Source: Stercorarius parasiticus (taxonomy: Eukaryota > Chordata > Aves > Charadriiformes > Stercorariidae). Taken from it: 64,000 nt of DNA. The position numbers were made by a program, and so were the translations under genes. Below the pieces are notes generated by a model that worked only from the letters and a program-made list of their open reading frames with translations, was not told the DNA's origin and did no database searches. The stretch is taken from positions 310,001 through 374,000 of the forward strand of contig VWZL01001367.1 in NCBI GenBank assembly GCA_013396915.1, in the 5' to 3' direction. Position 1 is the stretch's first letter, and each line of letters opens with the position of its first letter. Positions 1 to 14,480 of this stretch are shown here, piece after piece.

Positions 1-597
1 GAGGGATAAGAGGGTTTTAGTCTGATGTTGTTTGTTTGGAACTGATGAAAATTGCTCTGTGGATCAGCTGCATATTGCTAGTTCTTTCTAGGCCTATTGT
101 CTGGGCAGGGTTTAATTGCAATGTACATCCTCTAACAGATTTCCTTGGGTTACCAACAGCTCAGAATTAACAAATGTGTTTTTTTCCTTCTTTTCTTTAC
201 ATTTTCTGAGGGGGATGTTTTTGCAGGGCTTCATATCTAACCCTGAGCTATGAAATAGGAATTCACTTGTTAGGTACCAGTGCAAACCTGAATGGGAATT
301 AGTCAACAAAGCAAAAATACTCACTCCTGGCGAAATGCTGTCATTAAAAGAAAACCTACATGTGCTAGATAATGTCTGCCCTGGTTCTACGGTGAGGATG
401 TGACAGGAAGGAAGCATTACCCTTCCCTTCTTCTCCCTTCCGTGCTAATGAGCGCTTCTCTTGGCTCCTTTGGCACTCATTCAAGGAGACACCATACATT
501 TTCTTACCTATCCCACCGACTACCATGTGTGGTTACAATTGTAGAATCTGCTGAGGAGGGTACTAATATTACCTACCCCAAAAAATATTTTCTGAAC
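1..597. other. Intergenic, nothing recognised
   Basis: This is AT-rich sequence before the first CR1 fragment. Open frames of about 100 codons occur on both strands, but they have no splice context, no recognisable domain and no coding-like composition. Confidence 0.5.
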
Positions 598-858
598 CAG
601 AGCAATTTGCCTGTATTTCTCCCAGGCTATCTGTCCTTGCCTCCACCCTCTGTAGGCTTCCTTTTTCTGTTTGAGATTGTCCAGGAGCTCCTTGTTCATC
701 CATGCAGGCCTCCTGGTGTTTTTGCCTGACTTCCTCTTTGTTGGGATGCATCTCTCCTGAGATTAGAGGAGGTGATTCTTGAATATTACTGATCTTTCTT
801 GGGCCCCTCCTCCCTCCAGGGCTTTATCCCACGGTACTCTGCCAAAGCCTGTGTTTTC
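598..858 (-). mobile_element. CR1 LINE fragment (ORF2, endonuclease-RT linker)
   Basis: Read on the minus strand, this segment encodes the stretch between the endonuclease and reverse transcriptase of avian CR1 ORF2. Recognisable pieces are [19 protein letters not shown] followed by [15 protein letters not shown], and upstream of them the segment with ILGPPL-like coding. The frame is broken by shifts, so it is a dead copy. No CR1 3' end is present here, so the element is an internal fragment. Family assignment rests on the protein pattern known from CR1. Confidence 0.75.
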
Positions 859-3783
859 TGATGCAGGTCATCTAGAATCCAGTTTTGTAAGAGCTGAAAA
901 TAACCAGCAAAATTGGTAAACGTTAATAGGACTGTAAATTCTGTGCTCCCTGCTCTATCATCAGCATCGATTTCTTGCATGGCTTCCAACAAGGAAAGGA
1001 ATGAAAGAATAGGGAGAAGATAAGTAAACTTGAGAAAAATAGAAAGGTATTTTAAGCTTTAAAGTATCTCAGTAGGAAGAGAGCAGGTCTTGTGAGCAGA
1101 ACCTTTTCTGTTCGCTTATGGCCAAAATGTTATACCAGCCCAACAAACCCATACGTGAGTTGAATAATAGGCTTTGATTAATATAATCTTAGACTAGACA
1201 CTTCTGCAGGACAGTGTTATTAAAATTTTTAATATTGTTCACCTTAAGCCTAGCTGTGCCTACATATACATGCAGGCAGACACTATCGCACGATCCAAAG
1301 AGCCTTTAGAGTAACACATTAAGTAATACACAAAGACAAAGGGAGAAGGACAATTAAAGTGCAGTCTACTAATGGAATATATAGTGCTATGTTTGAAAAA
1401 TGCCTATGTATGTTTAAGTTCTAAAACATGATTGGAGAAATCTAATGGCAGGTAGATCCAATGGGAGTTTTACCACTGACTTGAGGCTTAAAAGTAGTAT
1501 ACAGTAAAAAGGATGCTAGTTTGCACATGCGGAGTGTAGCTTTTTCATCGTTAGTATGGTGGTTAGCACTGTAGGAGGTATCATTACATACTAGGAGTTT
1601 TTTATAACTTTCAAAATTCTTTCTCTGTCTCTGTTTTATGAATGGCCCTATTTACTCCTCCAGGAGTTGGGGAGAGCTGGGGCGGGAGGTGGGGAAGAGA
1701 GGGCACATTTCAGGTCTGAGGAGCAAACACTCCGCCCTGGCGTTTTGAGGTTCTCTGTGGGTCAGGTTCCATGTGGCTATTTTAATACTCTTTACAGGTA
1801 ATGGGTACTACAAATTTAGCCCATCTCCAGTGGTTGGCACTCAGAAGTGAGAAGAGCTGCTTTTGGGTAGCTCAGTGAAGGAAAAGATCTAAAATATTTG
1901 CTAACAGACAGGCATTGTGTGTCTCACCAAGAACACTAGTACATAGTACATTCTGCCAAAGTTAGTACTGATACCATCAATGATATTTGTCTCACTCTTC
2001 CTAGTTGTAATTCCTACAAAACTTTGAACATAGCCTTTTCAGTATTTTTCATTCTTTTAAGGACCCCTCCCACCCTGTCTTTTCCACTACTTTAAAGGAA
2101 TGAAAAGGAAAAGGAAACCTGCTTGCAGTAAGTTGATTTCTAAAATCCTGAGGATTTCATTCTCCAATTGATGAGCATTACAGAAACACATGGCATTAAA
2201 GCAAGATATATAATCAGTTCCATACTTCTGAAGTAGTGGGAACTAGTGAAAACAATAAAAATAGAGAGATAAATAAGTTCCTTTAAGCAAAGCTCAGCAT
2301 AATCTTTCTGGTTAGTCTTGCCTGTAAGACAGACTCGTTTACATTTTAGCTGTTGATCAGGAAGATATATCATAGGATTTTTTTTTTAAGTATCCCATGA
2401 CGTTTATTTTTCCTGAAAAGAGTGGACTACAGTGAACCTTCTATTTCTGTTTCATCAGTTTCTGGACCCACGTTTGTTCTAATAAAAAGTATAATGCTGC
2501 CAACTCAAACATCATTGTGGTGAAACAGAGTTCCATTAAATGCACAACCCCCAACTTCCACACACAGAAATAAAGGAACTCAAAGGGACTAATGATACCC
2601 CAAATAGCAAGGTACTCCTCCTGCTTTCTTCAGAGTCACAAACCATCAGCAGTTCAAACTCAGTACTAAAAGGGAGACTCGCAGAAAAACTGAAAGGGAA
2701 CTCCAAGGTGTGACAATGATGGAAAGATCTTGAGTATTTCTTGTGGTAAAGCAAGACCAAGGCTGCCAAAAGAGCTATTCAGGTCATTCTAAAGCCCTTT
2801 GTGTTACGCAGTATCATAGTTATTAAATTCAATTCTATAATAAAAAACCACCAAAAATAAAAAGGTAGTATAACACCATTCTTTGCCTCACATACCTCTG
2901 CAAGTACTTCCAGCCTGTTCAGTCAGACTTGTTTCAAGGACATCTGACCATCAAGTAGTCCTTCCCTGTGCCAATAAGCCCTGTTTCTCTGCCAGTATGG
3001 GTGGAGCTCCTGTGTAAAGCAGTCTTCTCCCTGTGGGAGACTGTACCAGTCTTTGTGAGGGTGGCATGACTGACCCACTTTCTCCTGAAAGCACCTCAGC
3101 ACAAGTCCTGTGAGCACATTCCAGGGCTCCCTTGTTCCCTGTTCACCCAAGAAGCAATTCCTTGGCAGCTTCCCTGTGTGCTTCACCCTGCCTGCACTGA
3201 CTGTCTCTCTCAGGGGCTCCTTCTGCGTATGGTGCTGCTAAGCCTAGTGATGGGGAGGCATCTGTGAATAATGTGGAAAGCAACCTGGGGTGTGATTTTC
3301 AGCTTTTATGTGTCCAAGAGATTAGGCAAGAAGCTTGATACATTTTTTCTGTAATGGCAAAGTATGCTGGGAAGATCTCAAGGAATACAAGATTAAATAT
3401 AATAATCGTCCAGGTGTTCAGCAACAGTAATGTAAGCACCACTGATGATCTTGCTGGTATCCTCTCAACAACAAAACTAGCTGCTGAGAATTTGCAGCTT
3501 AGGCCTAGCAATATTCTAACCAGTACTATCAGGCATGAGGTAGGGCAGTATGCCCATCCCATGTTTACTGAAAAGTAATTTCTTTACATAGCAATGAGCA
3601 TGAATGAACAACTCTGCCCCAGCAATTTTGCCTAAAAGAATCAAAAAAGGCCATATACATGTATGCCGTGAGAGAAGAGGAAATGAAAGACGGAAATAGG
3701 AAAAAGTTATAGAAGTTTTGCTTCCCTTCAGAAATTCTTCTTAGTGGCTACAGTCCACTTTGGCTTGAGCATCTCAGTGAAAC
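859..3783. other. Intergenic, nothing recognised
   Basis: AT-rich non-coding sequence. A somewhat GC-richer part at about 2,880-3,260 carries an 87-codon minus-strand frame. It has the feel of an old repeat, but I could not assign it. No RNA gene or promoter signature was seen. Confidence 0.45.
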
Positions 3784-3890
3784 CATAGAATCACAGAATG
3801 GTTTGGGTTGGAAGGGACCTTAAAGACCATCTAGTTCCACTCCCCTGCCATGGGCAGGGATACCTCCCACTGGACCGGGTTATAAATAGT
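3784..3890 (-). mobile_element. CR1 LINE 3' end
   Basis: The segment opens with ATAGAATCACAGAATGG and continues with the GGTTTGGGTTGGAAGGGACC signature. This is the reverse complement of the CR1 3' terminus with its 8-bp ATTCTATG-type tail. The element therefore lies on the minus strand and is 5'-truncated after about 107 bp, as is usual for CR1. Confidence 0.9.
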
Positions 3891-6800
3891 TATGTTGTAA
3901 AACCAAGATGGACTTAAAGTGGAAAAATAGCCTCCACCATGTTAAGTACAAAAATGCTCTTAATTCCTGTAGGTCACACAAGGTAATGGCTTCTCATCTT
4001 AGTCACATGAACCGTCTCAAATTTTCTCTTTAACTATTCCTTGATCAGCTTACCTATGAACTTGACTTTTTCCTGAGGAGAAAGGGGAATTATTCTGTTA
4101 ACGACTTGGACTGGAAAAATGAAGAGGTACACCTTCACTTTGTTGAAGAGAAAACTTCATACTCAAGATGGAAAGGCAGGTTGGCCATAGTGTAAAATGA
4201 CTTTTCTTGTTTTTCACCTTTCTTTACACTTGAGAAAATGTGTTTCTTCATTGATTCTCACAAAAAACATTAAACAAGATTCTGTTGCGTGGCAGTAAGT
4301 TGGATTTTTTATGGGAGAAAAGCTATGAAACACTCGTCTTCATTATGGTACAAAGACAGAAAGCGAAGGAAACACCGAAGCAAGTTTCCCCTTGCAATAC
4401 TAGGAAATAGCTGTTCAAAATAAACATTGAATAAAATCAAGGCAACTTTCCCCTGCCTGGATGCGTTCAGTCAGAGGCATGTATGAAATATTGGTCTCTT
4501 ACTTACTAGTCAGTCATTATTTAGCTTGTCTCAAGCATGTATATTGCCCCCTTGCTGGTACTTTCGCTTATCAAATGACCTGGTTGATTTACCCAGATTT
4601 GCTTTCAGAAAGTAGTTCAAATTTGACCTCTTTAATGACTTGCAATATTCAAGTGACTTTCAAGTTCTCCCAAAAAAGCAATAAGCATAATATTCCCTAT
4701 AACTCGCTGTAGGCAGTTATTAATTTTACCTCCTATCTCTCAAACCATCTGGGAGGCTTCTGTCATTTCGCAGTTCTCTTCACAGAACTGAGATCCCTTC
4801 TGTCCCTTTAGAATATTGTCTTTGGATGTTTGGAGTAAGGGGGATCTGCAAATTTATGTTCTGAGTGCACTGTGTTACCAATGCACAGGTAGTACTCATA
4901 GCATACCAGTCCTATGTTTTCTGAATATACTTCTGAATGTTTTCTAATGAATTCAGTAACGCTGTTACAACCGGTCAACTGGAATTACTGTGATATGCTT
5001 GTCTTTCTGAAGTAAGGCCACTAAAGAACGTTTCAAAAGCCTGAATTCAAGTATGACTTATAAGTGGTTTCCATACATGATACTATATCCTGGCAATGGC
5101 TTCCTTTAATTTTTACTTTCTCAAAGCAAAGTTCTGGCTAAAGGAAGCATAAAAGCCACTGCTCCAAAGCACGTGATACAACTTAGAGACTTTTGTCCCG
5201 AGCTCTGTGGTCTGTGTAGCTCATGGCTTGAAAAAATTTGAGAAAGAAGTTGTAGCATGAGGTAAAAGACAAACTGATTTGTGCTTCACAGGGATCTCCT
5301 GAGCTGTGGGTCTAGGTTACCTTTTTCTGTCACTAACCAGTTTTGCCAGTGCTTCCATGATAGACTCTGTCTTCCTTTTTTAAAATGCTAACAGGCTCCT
5401 TGTGGATGGGATCAAATAACTGCCCTGTTCCCTTCACCTGTGAAATTTCAGAGACGACTTGAAAAGGGCCATTGTTTCCCAGGAATGCCAGGCCTAGTCC
5501 AGGAAAGAAAGTCTTCATTTCAGCAGGAATTTGGAGTCTGCTTGAGAAGGCCTTGCAGTTAGTAGGTGAAAGCTATGGCACATTCATTACACATCTGAAC
5601 ATTTATAGTGACTGGGCCTCACCCTTTCTGGGTTCTTTTGCTTACCCCTGCTGAGTGGGTGGGAAGGAGAAGGAAGGCTTCACCACTAAAACCATTGGGT
5701 TTGAACTATGATTAGCCCTCCACACACAGATTTCTCTGTTCTTGGCTCTATCCTAAGCATTTATAGCACTTGTGTGCTTTCATGTGAATAAGCCTGTATG
5801 TTTAATGAGCATTTTGAAAAAACATTTCCAATAGAATATACTTGTACTTGAATATAAGGAAAAGATACAGCGAGTGTATTCAGGTTCATACAGATGTTGA
5901 CCGCTTCCCCAGATTAAAAGTCACTTCTAGGGTAAATAGGGAATAGAAGCTGTGAGAATACTCTGGTGTTTTAAAAACCATTTGAAATTCAAGCACATAG
6001 GCAAACCACTTTTATAAGAATATACTGGGACTAGACAACGGTTTTACTATCTAAGAGTCCTACTTGTTAATTTTCTGGGATATTTTCTACAGAATGAGAT
6101 GAGAATGTTGCCAGGATGGACTGATGATGCTAATAAGGTGTATAACTTTTCATAATCCTTATTAGGAGTATTTGATCTACTGTCATGAAATCTTCAATGC
6201 ATTGCACACTAGATGCAGAACATGCAGGAGATGTGGGAAACACAAAGTAATGATGAATAATATTAGTAAATTTGTAACCAGATGGGTAAGGGGAAGATGG
6301 GAGATGTCTTCAAAGGGTTTTTCAACCTGTTTTTCAAAGGAAAGAGGAATATGACCTGAATATGAACTGATGATAATAAGTACTGTGCTCAATGAGCTGA
6401 AGCGCTGGAAATTTTGGTTTTTGTACAAATACATTTTTTCTCTGTTTTGGTTTCAGACCTCATTTAGTCTCCAAACGGTAACACTCCATTGACATTAAAT
6501 ATTCAGATTATAATAAACTTACTGTGACTGTTTTCTGAAAGTATGGACCAGAATGTAATAATAAAGCTAATAAATAATGTAACTTAGAAAGCTCAGGAGT
6601 ATAATTTATGACATTTTGGATTTTATTTCTTTTCTTTTTAAAGATGTTTCCTGTGATCTATCTAAAAAAAAGAAGTTGTAGCACTGTGTGTCCTTAGACC
6701 CCAGTATAGATGGCACACAAAAGGAAGCTTGTCCTTTTGGGACCTGGCTCTGAATCAATTACAGACGACAGAGAAATACTCTTTTGTGGCTGCTAAAGTT

Positions 6801-9034
6801 CAGGAATGAATTCTGGCAGGCTTAACCAATTCCCTAATGCAGCATCCACGTTACCAACATCAAATTGGCAGCTTTTGCCTGTCCCAATGGGGACAGGGTA
6901 ATGAATGGATTTAGTTAAGGTGTCCTGACTCACCTACAAAGTGCCTGGTATATGCACCAAGGCTCTCCTGTATAACTTCCAAAAAGCTGTCATTCAAAGA
7001 AAAATGAAGTTTAGAAAGTTTGCTGGCTCGCACTACTACAGCACACGACCGGATTTCGGTCTGCCCTGAGTGCCCTAGAAAAAGCTACTGTTCATTTTCC
7101 TTTTAACTGGTAGACTCTACGGCACTATAAGAGAAGTATGTTTGTCGTAATTTATGATTTTTCACTACATTTTTAAGGAAGATAATTTCTTTATGATCTT
7201 CTCACTTTCCTTCTTTTTTTCACCATGCCTTCAAAATAATTTACACTGTGACAAAAGACTGTTTGGCCTAATGATAATTTTAAGTGACTTCCCTTGGAAC
7301 AAGCCACTGTCATTCTTGAGTCCCCAGGCAGCGTGTTTATGAATTTCCAGAGAGTGATACAAATATACTTTTCTGTGAGGCTCGTACCCCTACCTGACTA
7401 TGCAGTGAAGATTGACAATGGATCCAAAAGTTAATAAATCAGAGAGCCCAATGAAATCCAGATTGTACAGGTATGATCTGCCTGTTCTTTTATTTTCTTT
7501 CCACGAGTATCTCTAAATCTTTACTTACTTTTTTGTTTTTAATAAGGCCTATTCTTAAAATTTGATTACATGTATTTTTAATGCAAACACAAAGAAATAG
7601 GGAAAAATTTTAACTTCGTTTTTATTTCAGTTTTTTGGTCCTCATTCATGTCCCTAAAATCCATGCCAATGTTCAGGGGGGAAAAGGCAAATAAAACAAG
7701 AGTAAGAATTTGTTCTTATACACACTTTTCTGTTTAACCTTACCTTTCCCTTCATTGAGAAAATGAAAGAGAATAAAACAATCCAGGTTAAACTCAAGTT
7801 TCCTTGTTTATTCTGGTTGCTTCAGCAAAGATTGGTAACATTCATTGACTCTGAATGCACAGGTGATCAAATGCGATAGAAAGATAATAAAAAAATAAAC
7901 AGATTTGACTCACTGAAATGATCTATTTGACTGTTTCTTTCGATACGAAATTTAACTCTTGACTTTTTGAAGGGCTTGTGTCAGACAAATTAATTCTCAT
8001 CTTCACTACTGTAAATCAGGTTATATTTCACTACACAAAATTGCATTGGACTGGTGTCTAATGTGTTAGGAACTGAGCCCATGTGCACAATTATAAATAT
8101 GTATATATGTATGCATGTATAGTTTCTGTATGGTTTGTTTGTTTTTTCAGTACTTTCATATTAGTAATTGATTTGCTCCCATGCATAAGTCCCCCAAGGA
8201 ATTACATTAGAGAATGATTTAAAATAGTTGCAGAACCTCCCAAGCAGAACATGTTACAAATGTTAAATGCATAGAGATGTATCACCCATTTTTCACCCTG
8301 GCTATGATAAGCAATATGGAAAAAAACAAGAGAGAAAAAAGTCTCAATAACAAAATCCACATTGAAAAGTTAGGCACTTTGAACTTTCCCATCACCTTAC
8401 CAGTGTTTCCCCACAGGCTGTCTAAAAGACAACTCAGCAATGTCTGAATGGAACTGCACACAATAGCTCCTTCACAAGTAGGTCTTTAATTGATTACGGC
8501 TGTGTTTATAGAAGCAGAAGAGAATTTACTCAAAATGACAGATTGCCTTTAGTGTTAAAATAGTTTAGTAATGTTAATGGTAAAGGAGGTCCCCGCTACC
8601 TCCTCTTCAGCTGCATGAAGTCCTAAAGATGAGTTCTTTGTTACTTCAGCCTCCAATTGCTTTTTTCTTTCCCTCCTCCCCTCCCCACTTTTTTTGTTCT
8701 TTCAAAGTAGTGATATTCCTAACCTCATGGATTGCATAAACTCTGCAAATTTACATACAGAAGAGCAACTGACTGACTCTTGCAAAGTTAAAATCCTCCA
8801 AAATTGCAGATTCAAATTTTAAATATGAGAATGTAGAAGAATAAACAATACAAACCTACAGGAATTCATCCTTGCTGCACCCCTGCCTGTGTCAATTTGC
8901 TCAGATAACTGCAAAGGCAGTGTTTGAGAGTACAGTCAAAAGGTTAATCCAAATCAAGTCGTGGGAGTAAATTCCTTTTTTTTTTTTTCCCCCCCTATTT
9001 ATATTAAAATAAACTCCCACCTAACGAGTTAATG
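3891..9034. other. Intergenic, nothing recognised
   Basis: Long AT-rich stretch. A short imperfect TA/TG-rich tract lies near 8,095-8,121 and a poly(T) run near 8,976-8,989. No coding exon, RNA gene or repeat family could be supported. Confidence 0.45.
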
Positions 9035-9225
9035 GTGCAGTGGGTGGAGGTGACTGTGCGCCCCTGGAGCCCCCGCGGGTTCCGGGCTGCGGGAGAGGAA
9101 TCTCTTGGCCGCTCGTCAGCGGGGACACTCACGGCCCGGCGACCAGCCCCCGGCCCCGCCCGCCGCGGCCGCGCAGCCCCGCGTTAACCCCCTCTCCCTG
9201 CCCTATGCGGGTACCTCGCATTTCC
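9035..9225. promoter_or_regulatory. Isolated small CpG island
   Basis: About 190 bp of strongly GC- and CpG-rich sequence, including CCGCCGCGGCCGCG-type runs, stands out in an otherwise AT-rich region. A 79-codon frame spans it, but this looks like a by-product of GC richness. Such an island could mark a promoter of an unrecognised transcript or a distal regulatory element. No initiating exon or signal peptide was recognised on either strand. I specifically looked for a COL11A1 first exon on the minus strand and found no match. Confidence 0.5.
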
Positions 9226-12200
9226 CTGTTAACAGTGACCTCTAATGGCTACGTGCTTGAATATCACGGGCTTTTTTAACTAGGAAGAAAGGACATCGCA
9301 TTTGCCCAAAAGATTCTGGGGCTTTTGTAACGCAGGGTTTAGCTTCAAGACAGATGTTTAGTTTCAGAACTGCAAAACTGTTAAAACCTTATCACAGCTT
9401 CCAAGCCTAGAGAAAGGTGTCATCTTTGCTTTTCTGATATTTTAAAAAATATTCTACATTTAAAAAAACCCCACAACTGGTATTTAAAAACCCCATTTAA
9501 CTAAGATTTTTTAACTTCTAGGGTCTCAGATTAATTTTTTTGAGAATGACACTGTTGCTGAACCATGGAGTTCATATGCCTGGTTTCTTCCATAAAGTGG
9601 AGATAAAAATTTACAACAGTGTTTCTTTTGCTTCTGATGCAGCTGAATTAGTTGATGCTTGAAGCAAGCCCAGACAAAAAAAAACATTAGAGATGATGCT
9701 GTGCAGTTACTATTTATTTGGAAGGCATTGTTAATGCTGTCTCATCTGACACTGTATTTGATTTAATACAAAAGATACTTAAAATGGATTCTTTCTTTCA
9801 CCTATATGATTTTCAGTGTCAACAGAGAGCTGTCATAAGTAAATGATAGCATTCAAGAAACACAGGCATGAATAAATCAGGTGGATATGATCAATATCAA
9901 AATACCTTAAAGAAGACTCCAGGGGTATGAATATCCCTGCCAAGTATCTTCTAAGCTATGATTGCGCTGAATGCCTTTTGATTGGAAAACATCTTCTTGT
10001 GATGCTTTTTAGTGAGATTTGTCTTTTCCAGACTCTGAGGCTTGACTTGCCACTGTATGATTCATCATGCTTCCTGATTATACTGTCATGCTGAAATATG
10101 CTACTAGCACAATTTAACAACCTTCTAGAAAATAGCAGTATCTCCATCGTAAGAATACCAATAAAGAACCCATTCCCAAAATTAGCAGAGAGAAGAAAGG
10201 GGTGGTGACACAGGGACAGGAAGTTCTTTCTCTTGTTACAACGCAAATTCAGAGGAAATCTTCTCGTATCTGTTAAATCATTCTGGTTTTACAGAACTAA
10301 GAAAAAAAGAGTTTGGGCAGATATTAACAATGACTTTTTCAGTACTACTTTTAGTTTTCAAGAATTGGCTCAAGTATTTATGAAAGTGTTTCTACTTATT
10401 AACTAGAGCTTTAAAAAAACTGAATATCTGAAAAGTTATTCATTCACATTTCACAACAAATTCTCTTTGAGCGTGCTCTCATCCATTCTGCATCTACTTT
10501 CTGTAACAGAAGATGAGTTTTCTTGTATTTATGGAAGCAGTTGACTTGAAGTGAGTATTAGAAAATACCTGCATCAGCCAAAAGTCTTTGCATGAAAGAT
10601 TTGAAAGGAAACTTACCATCAATTCAAGGTCTAATGACAGATGTACTCTTTCCTACTAAATGGACCTTACTTTACTGGAGAATGTGATGATAAATAGGAA
10701 AGGGGGAAAATACATTGGGAAAACTACATAAAGACAAAGAAGGCAGCAGCAGGGCAAAGTCTGTTCAGCCTGTGCCTATCCAACACTTGGGATGAAGGTG
10801 TTCTGAGAAGGATGGAGTGCTTGTCGCTGCTTGTCACCGCAACAGGAGAAGAGGTATGGCTGCTTTTGCCAGGACAACCTGCCCCGATGAGATCAAGCCT
10901 TGCATGAGCTGCCACCCTAGGCTGCATGAGAAAGCAATTTGCAACTATGAAGTAAATGTTGTCAGTGACATAATAAATAATTCATAAACAATACTTTAGT
11001 CTCCTTAAGCTCCCATTATATTCAGAGGAAAACAAGGTTACCCGGAAAGGTCAAATGACGAAGCATTGCTTACTCAGCTTATAGTAAGGCTGTAAAATGA
11101 ATATAGGTTTCATCTCACTTCTCAACTATGTGATTAACGCACCACAAGAGCAACGTGTGGCTATAATGCCTTACTACCCCTTTAACTGCAGTGTCAAGAG
11201 AGCAAATGGGAACAGTCCCTGTACAACCCTGGATTCACATGACTCTTCCAAGACTGCTCAAGAATGGGACCTTATTTGTGTCTTTCATCCTCCACTAATC
11301 CAGCTGAACCTTGTGCAACAAATTCATGCTTCCTAGCTCACTTCTGAGACAGTGTTTGCATATTTTTTCTGAAGACTCAACAAATAACAGAACTACTTAT
11401 ATGAACCTGGAATGCTGAAAAGATGTCTTGATGTCTTTTTTTTTTTAAACATTTCCAGTTGCCACTTTTGGAAAATACAGATCACCTGATGCTGATAAAA
11501 ACACAGACATATTCAATACATGCGGGAAGGCCAAACCCAAACATTAACAATAAAGCAGTAGTCTTACTGCAAGAGTACATACATATTCATGCAAGAAATT
11601 TGTGACAGAAACAATACATTTTGTGCAAACTCTAAATACGTGCTGCTCCTTTAAGGCACAGGAAATGTCAAAGTTGTCAGTTCCCTGTGCAAAGACATTC
11701 AGAAATTGAAAAATAACTACATGCAACATTTGCTTTTGCAAATATACATCCCATTCTGGAGTCAACTCACGAAAAGTGGGATTAACCTTCCAATCATCAA
11801 TACAGTACATCTTGGTAGACTGTAAAAATCAGTAAATGAAATGTATATGTGAATTTACAAGCTTGCTCCTGAGTGTGTGAGGTAGTTCCATTGAGATCAG
11901 TTTGGCTAATGATGAATTACTTTAACTGAGTTTCTGTCTCTGAACAAATAAAGTTGCCTTTGCTATACATTTGCTTATGATCAAAGTAGTTAATAGCCCA
12001 GAAACGCATGTGGCTTTTGTTTTTTAAACATTGAAAAAGTTAATAAATTCTTGTACCTAGCATATAACTAACCTATGAAATTGACTGGCACAGGCTACTA
12101 TTCTGACAGATGCAAAAGCTGATTAAAAATCAAGCTCTTGCAGTAGCAGTAGCTAGGACAAAACTTATAAGAAGATCCGTCAATCATGAGGCTTTAAGGA

Positions 12201-13320
12201 ATATATTTCTTCCCTTGCACAGAAACAGAAGTGTTTATACAGCATTATATAATCTAATGCTTCCTACTTTTCCTTAAAAACCTGTCATTAGCTGGATACA
12301 AAGTAGCGAACAAGATGGAGCAATTAGTCTGCTCTTGTTAGACATTTCTTACACTCTTTTGCCATTACAAAAGACTCTGTAAGTGGAGTCAAAGAAGCAT
12401 TGATGAGTTGCCTGGGGGCTGTTTTAAAATGCAATGAAATTCTTATGAGTGCTTCAAATTATTTCAGTGGATGCTAGATCATACAAAAGCTATGACTGTA
12501 TTTAGAAAATTAATCCTTACTTTTATTTACTTTATTTAGTACAGTATCTTCTGTAGAGCTGACTCAGTCTACCTGTAGTATACCAGCTGGGATTTTTCTG
12601 AAACACTCATTTTGTTATATTAAACATATCGAAGGCAGTAAACCTTAATGTAGACACAAACCTCATAATTTTTAAAATCAGTTTATTATATCTTATTTAA
12701 ATAAAATAAATAGCATCTGTTAGATACATATCACAAATACCTTGTATATGAGATATATATTTAAATATCTAATTTAAATTGATTTACTATATTGTATTTA
12801 TTGAATTGAAAAGCATTTCCAAAAGAAGCTCAAAACAATAGTAAAAGACTCTTCAAATTTATGAAAGCAGTAAGTCATGTAGAAAACCTAGCTTGATGGC
12901 AAAGGTGTTAAGGCACTTTCCAGGATGATAAAGACATAAGAGAAAATCTCTGTGAATTCTTTGTGTTGCTCTCCTCCTGGACATGCTGGAGAGATTCCCA
13001 TAGCTTTTTTTGCAATCAGATCACTTTGAAGTAAATAATATCAGAGCAACTAGGTAAGTTAGATGTTGATAGGTAACCAGTACTGAATGGCACTTATGTT
13101 GGAGTGTTGAAGGAATCCAGATATGAAACTGTAGAACAGCTGGCCAAAGTCATTAAAAATTGCCACCATGCCAGAAGCCTGGAAGGTTGCCAGTAGAACT
13201 TCCATTTGCAGAAAGAGCTCTTGAAGGGTTTGCAAAACTACAGACGGATGGGTTTGTTTCTCCCCCTGGTGAAATGTCAAGTTAATTATGAGGAATAGTA
13301 CCAGTGAACATACAGATTAA
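9226..13320. other. Intergenic, nothing recognised
   Basis: AT-rich sequence without supported genes. A slightly GC-richer patch around 10,735-10,925 has an open minus-strand frame of 67 codons with no recognisable product. Confidence 0.45.
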
Positions 13321-14480
13321 TACAGTCTATTGGGGAAAGTCAGCATGCCTTCTGTAAGGGAAAGTCCTGCCTCAGCAACCTGCTGCTGTTCAATGACAGT
13401 GTCAAAAGGCATATCCACAAAGGAAGTCCGGTGGATGTAACATACTTGGATTTTCAGAAAGTTTCATTGGCAAAGGTTATTAGGGAAATTAAGTTGCCAC
13501 AGGAAGAGGGAAGGTTCTTTTATAGATGTTAAAGGATAGGAAGGGCTTAATGGTCACTTGCCAGGATGGCGAATAGTCAGCAGTGGAGGTTTCTATGGAT
13601 CACTGCTGTCACCAGTTCTACTTGATGTCTTCATTGATGATTGAAGGAGAGTCCACAACTGAATCTCCACATCTGTAGATGACAGTATGCTGCAAAGGAT
13701 TTGAGTAGATACTATGCTGATGGTGAGGCACTGCACACAGACCTCACAAAAGTGATTGCATGGATAAAAAGATAGCAGATGAGCTTCAATGTACGTAAAT
13801 AGAAGGTAAAGAGAAAATAACTTATACTGTGGCTATGGGTTGCTGATTATAGTAATGGTAATTACAGCTCAGGAAAGAAGTCTCGGTTATCATTGTCAGC
13901 TGTCTGAAATTATTGGCTCAGTGTGAAGGAGCAGTCAACAAATGTTGGCATCACTTTGAACAAGACAGATCTATTTATTTTGTCTCTCAGTAAACCCTTG
14001 CTGCATCTGCATCTTGTGTAGTGTGTGCAGATCTTGTGTCAACTCCAGAGAGGCGTAAGGGAGCTAAGAAGGTACAGAAAAAGGCATCTAAAATGATCAA
14101 GAAGAGGTCAGCAGATACTTTATGGAAAAGGCTAACAAAGCTGCAATTCCTCGGTACGCAGAATATAAGGCATTAACATATTCCTTTTGAATATGAGGGG
14201 GCATTAACATGATTTGCAAAACTACAAAATTGCTGAATAAGGTGAATGAAGAACTGTTTTTTACCAATGCCACAATACATGATAAAAGATAGAGCAGACT
14301 AAAGAAAACACTTAATGTAGTGGGTAGCAACTTCTGGAACTTGCTACCACACATTCAGAGAGTAGGAGCAGGTTCAAAAAGGGACTAGGCAAGCTCAGGG
14401 GTGATAAGATGTAAATGGATACTAAAGGGATTCTGTATCCACTAGTACCTGTTCCTAGTACAGATGTTATGGATATTGGA
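13321..14480 (+). mobile_element. Decayed CR1/L3-type LINE, RT region to near 3' end
   Basis: The plus strand preserves reverse-transcriptase order from a CR1-clade LINE. First comes GKSCL-like coding (KSCLSNLLLFND near 13,361), then VDVTYLDFQK near 13,432. A VLGPVLF-like block follows near 13,600, then a decayed ADDT-like block (VDDSML) near 13,680. The segment ends with the CR1/L3-type stretch about wound-up lengths of 3' sequence around 14,320-14,370 (CTTCTGGAACTTGCTACCACA). Stops and frameshifts are frequent, so the copy is ancient and inactive. The exact ends are uncertain. Confidence 0.7.

Noticed and set aside
8600..9300. Minus-strand first exon of COL11A1 at the CpG island
   Set aside because: The reverse complement shows no ATG followed by the expected signal-peptide coding and no matching 5' UTR.
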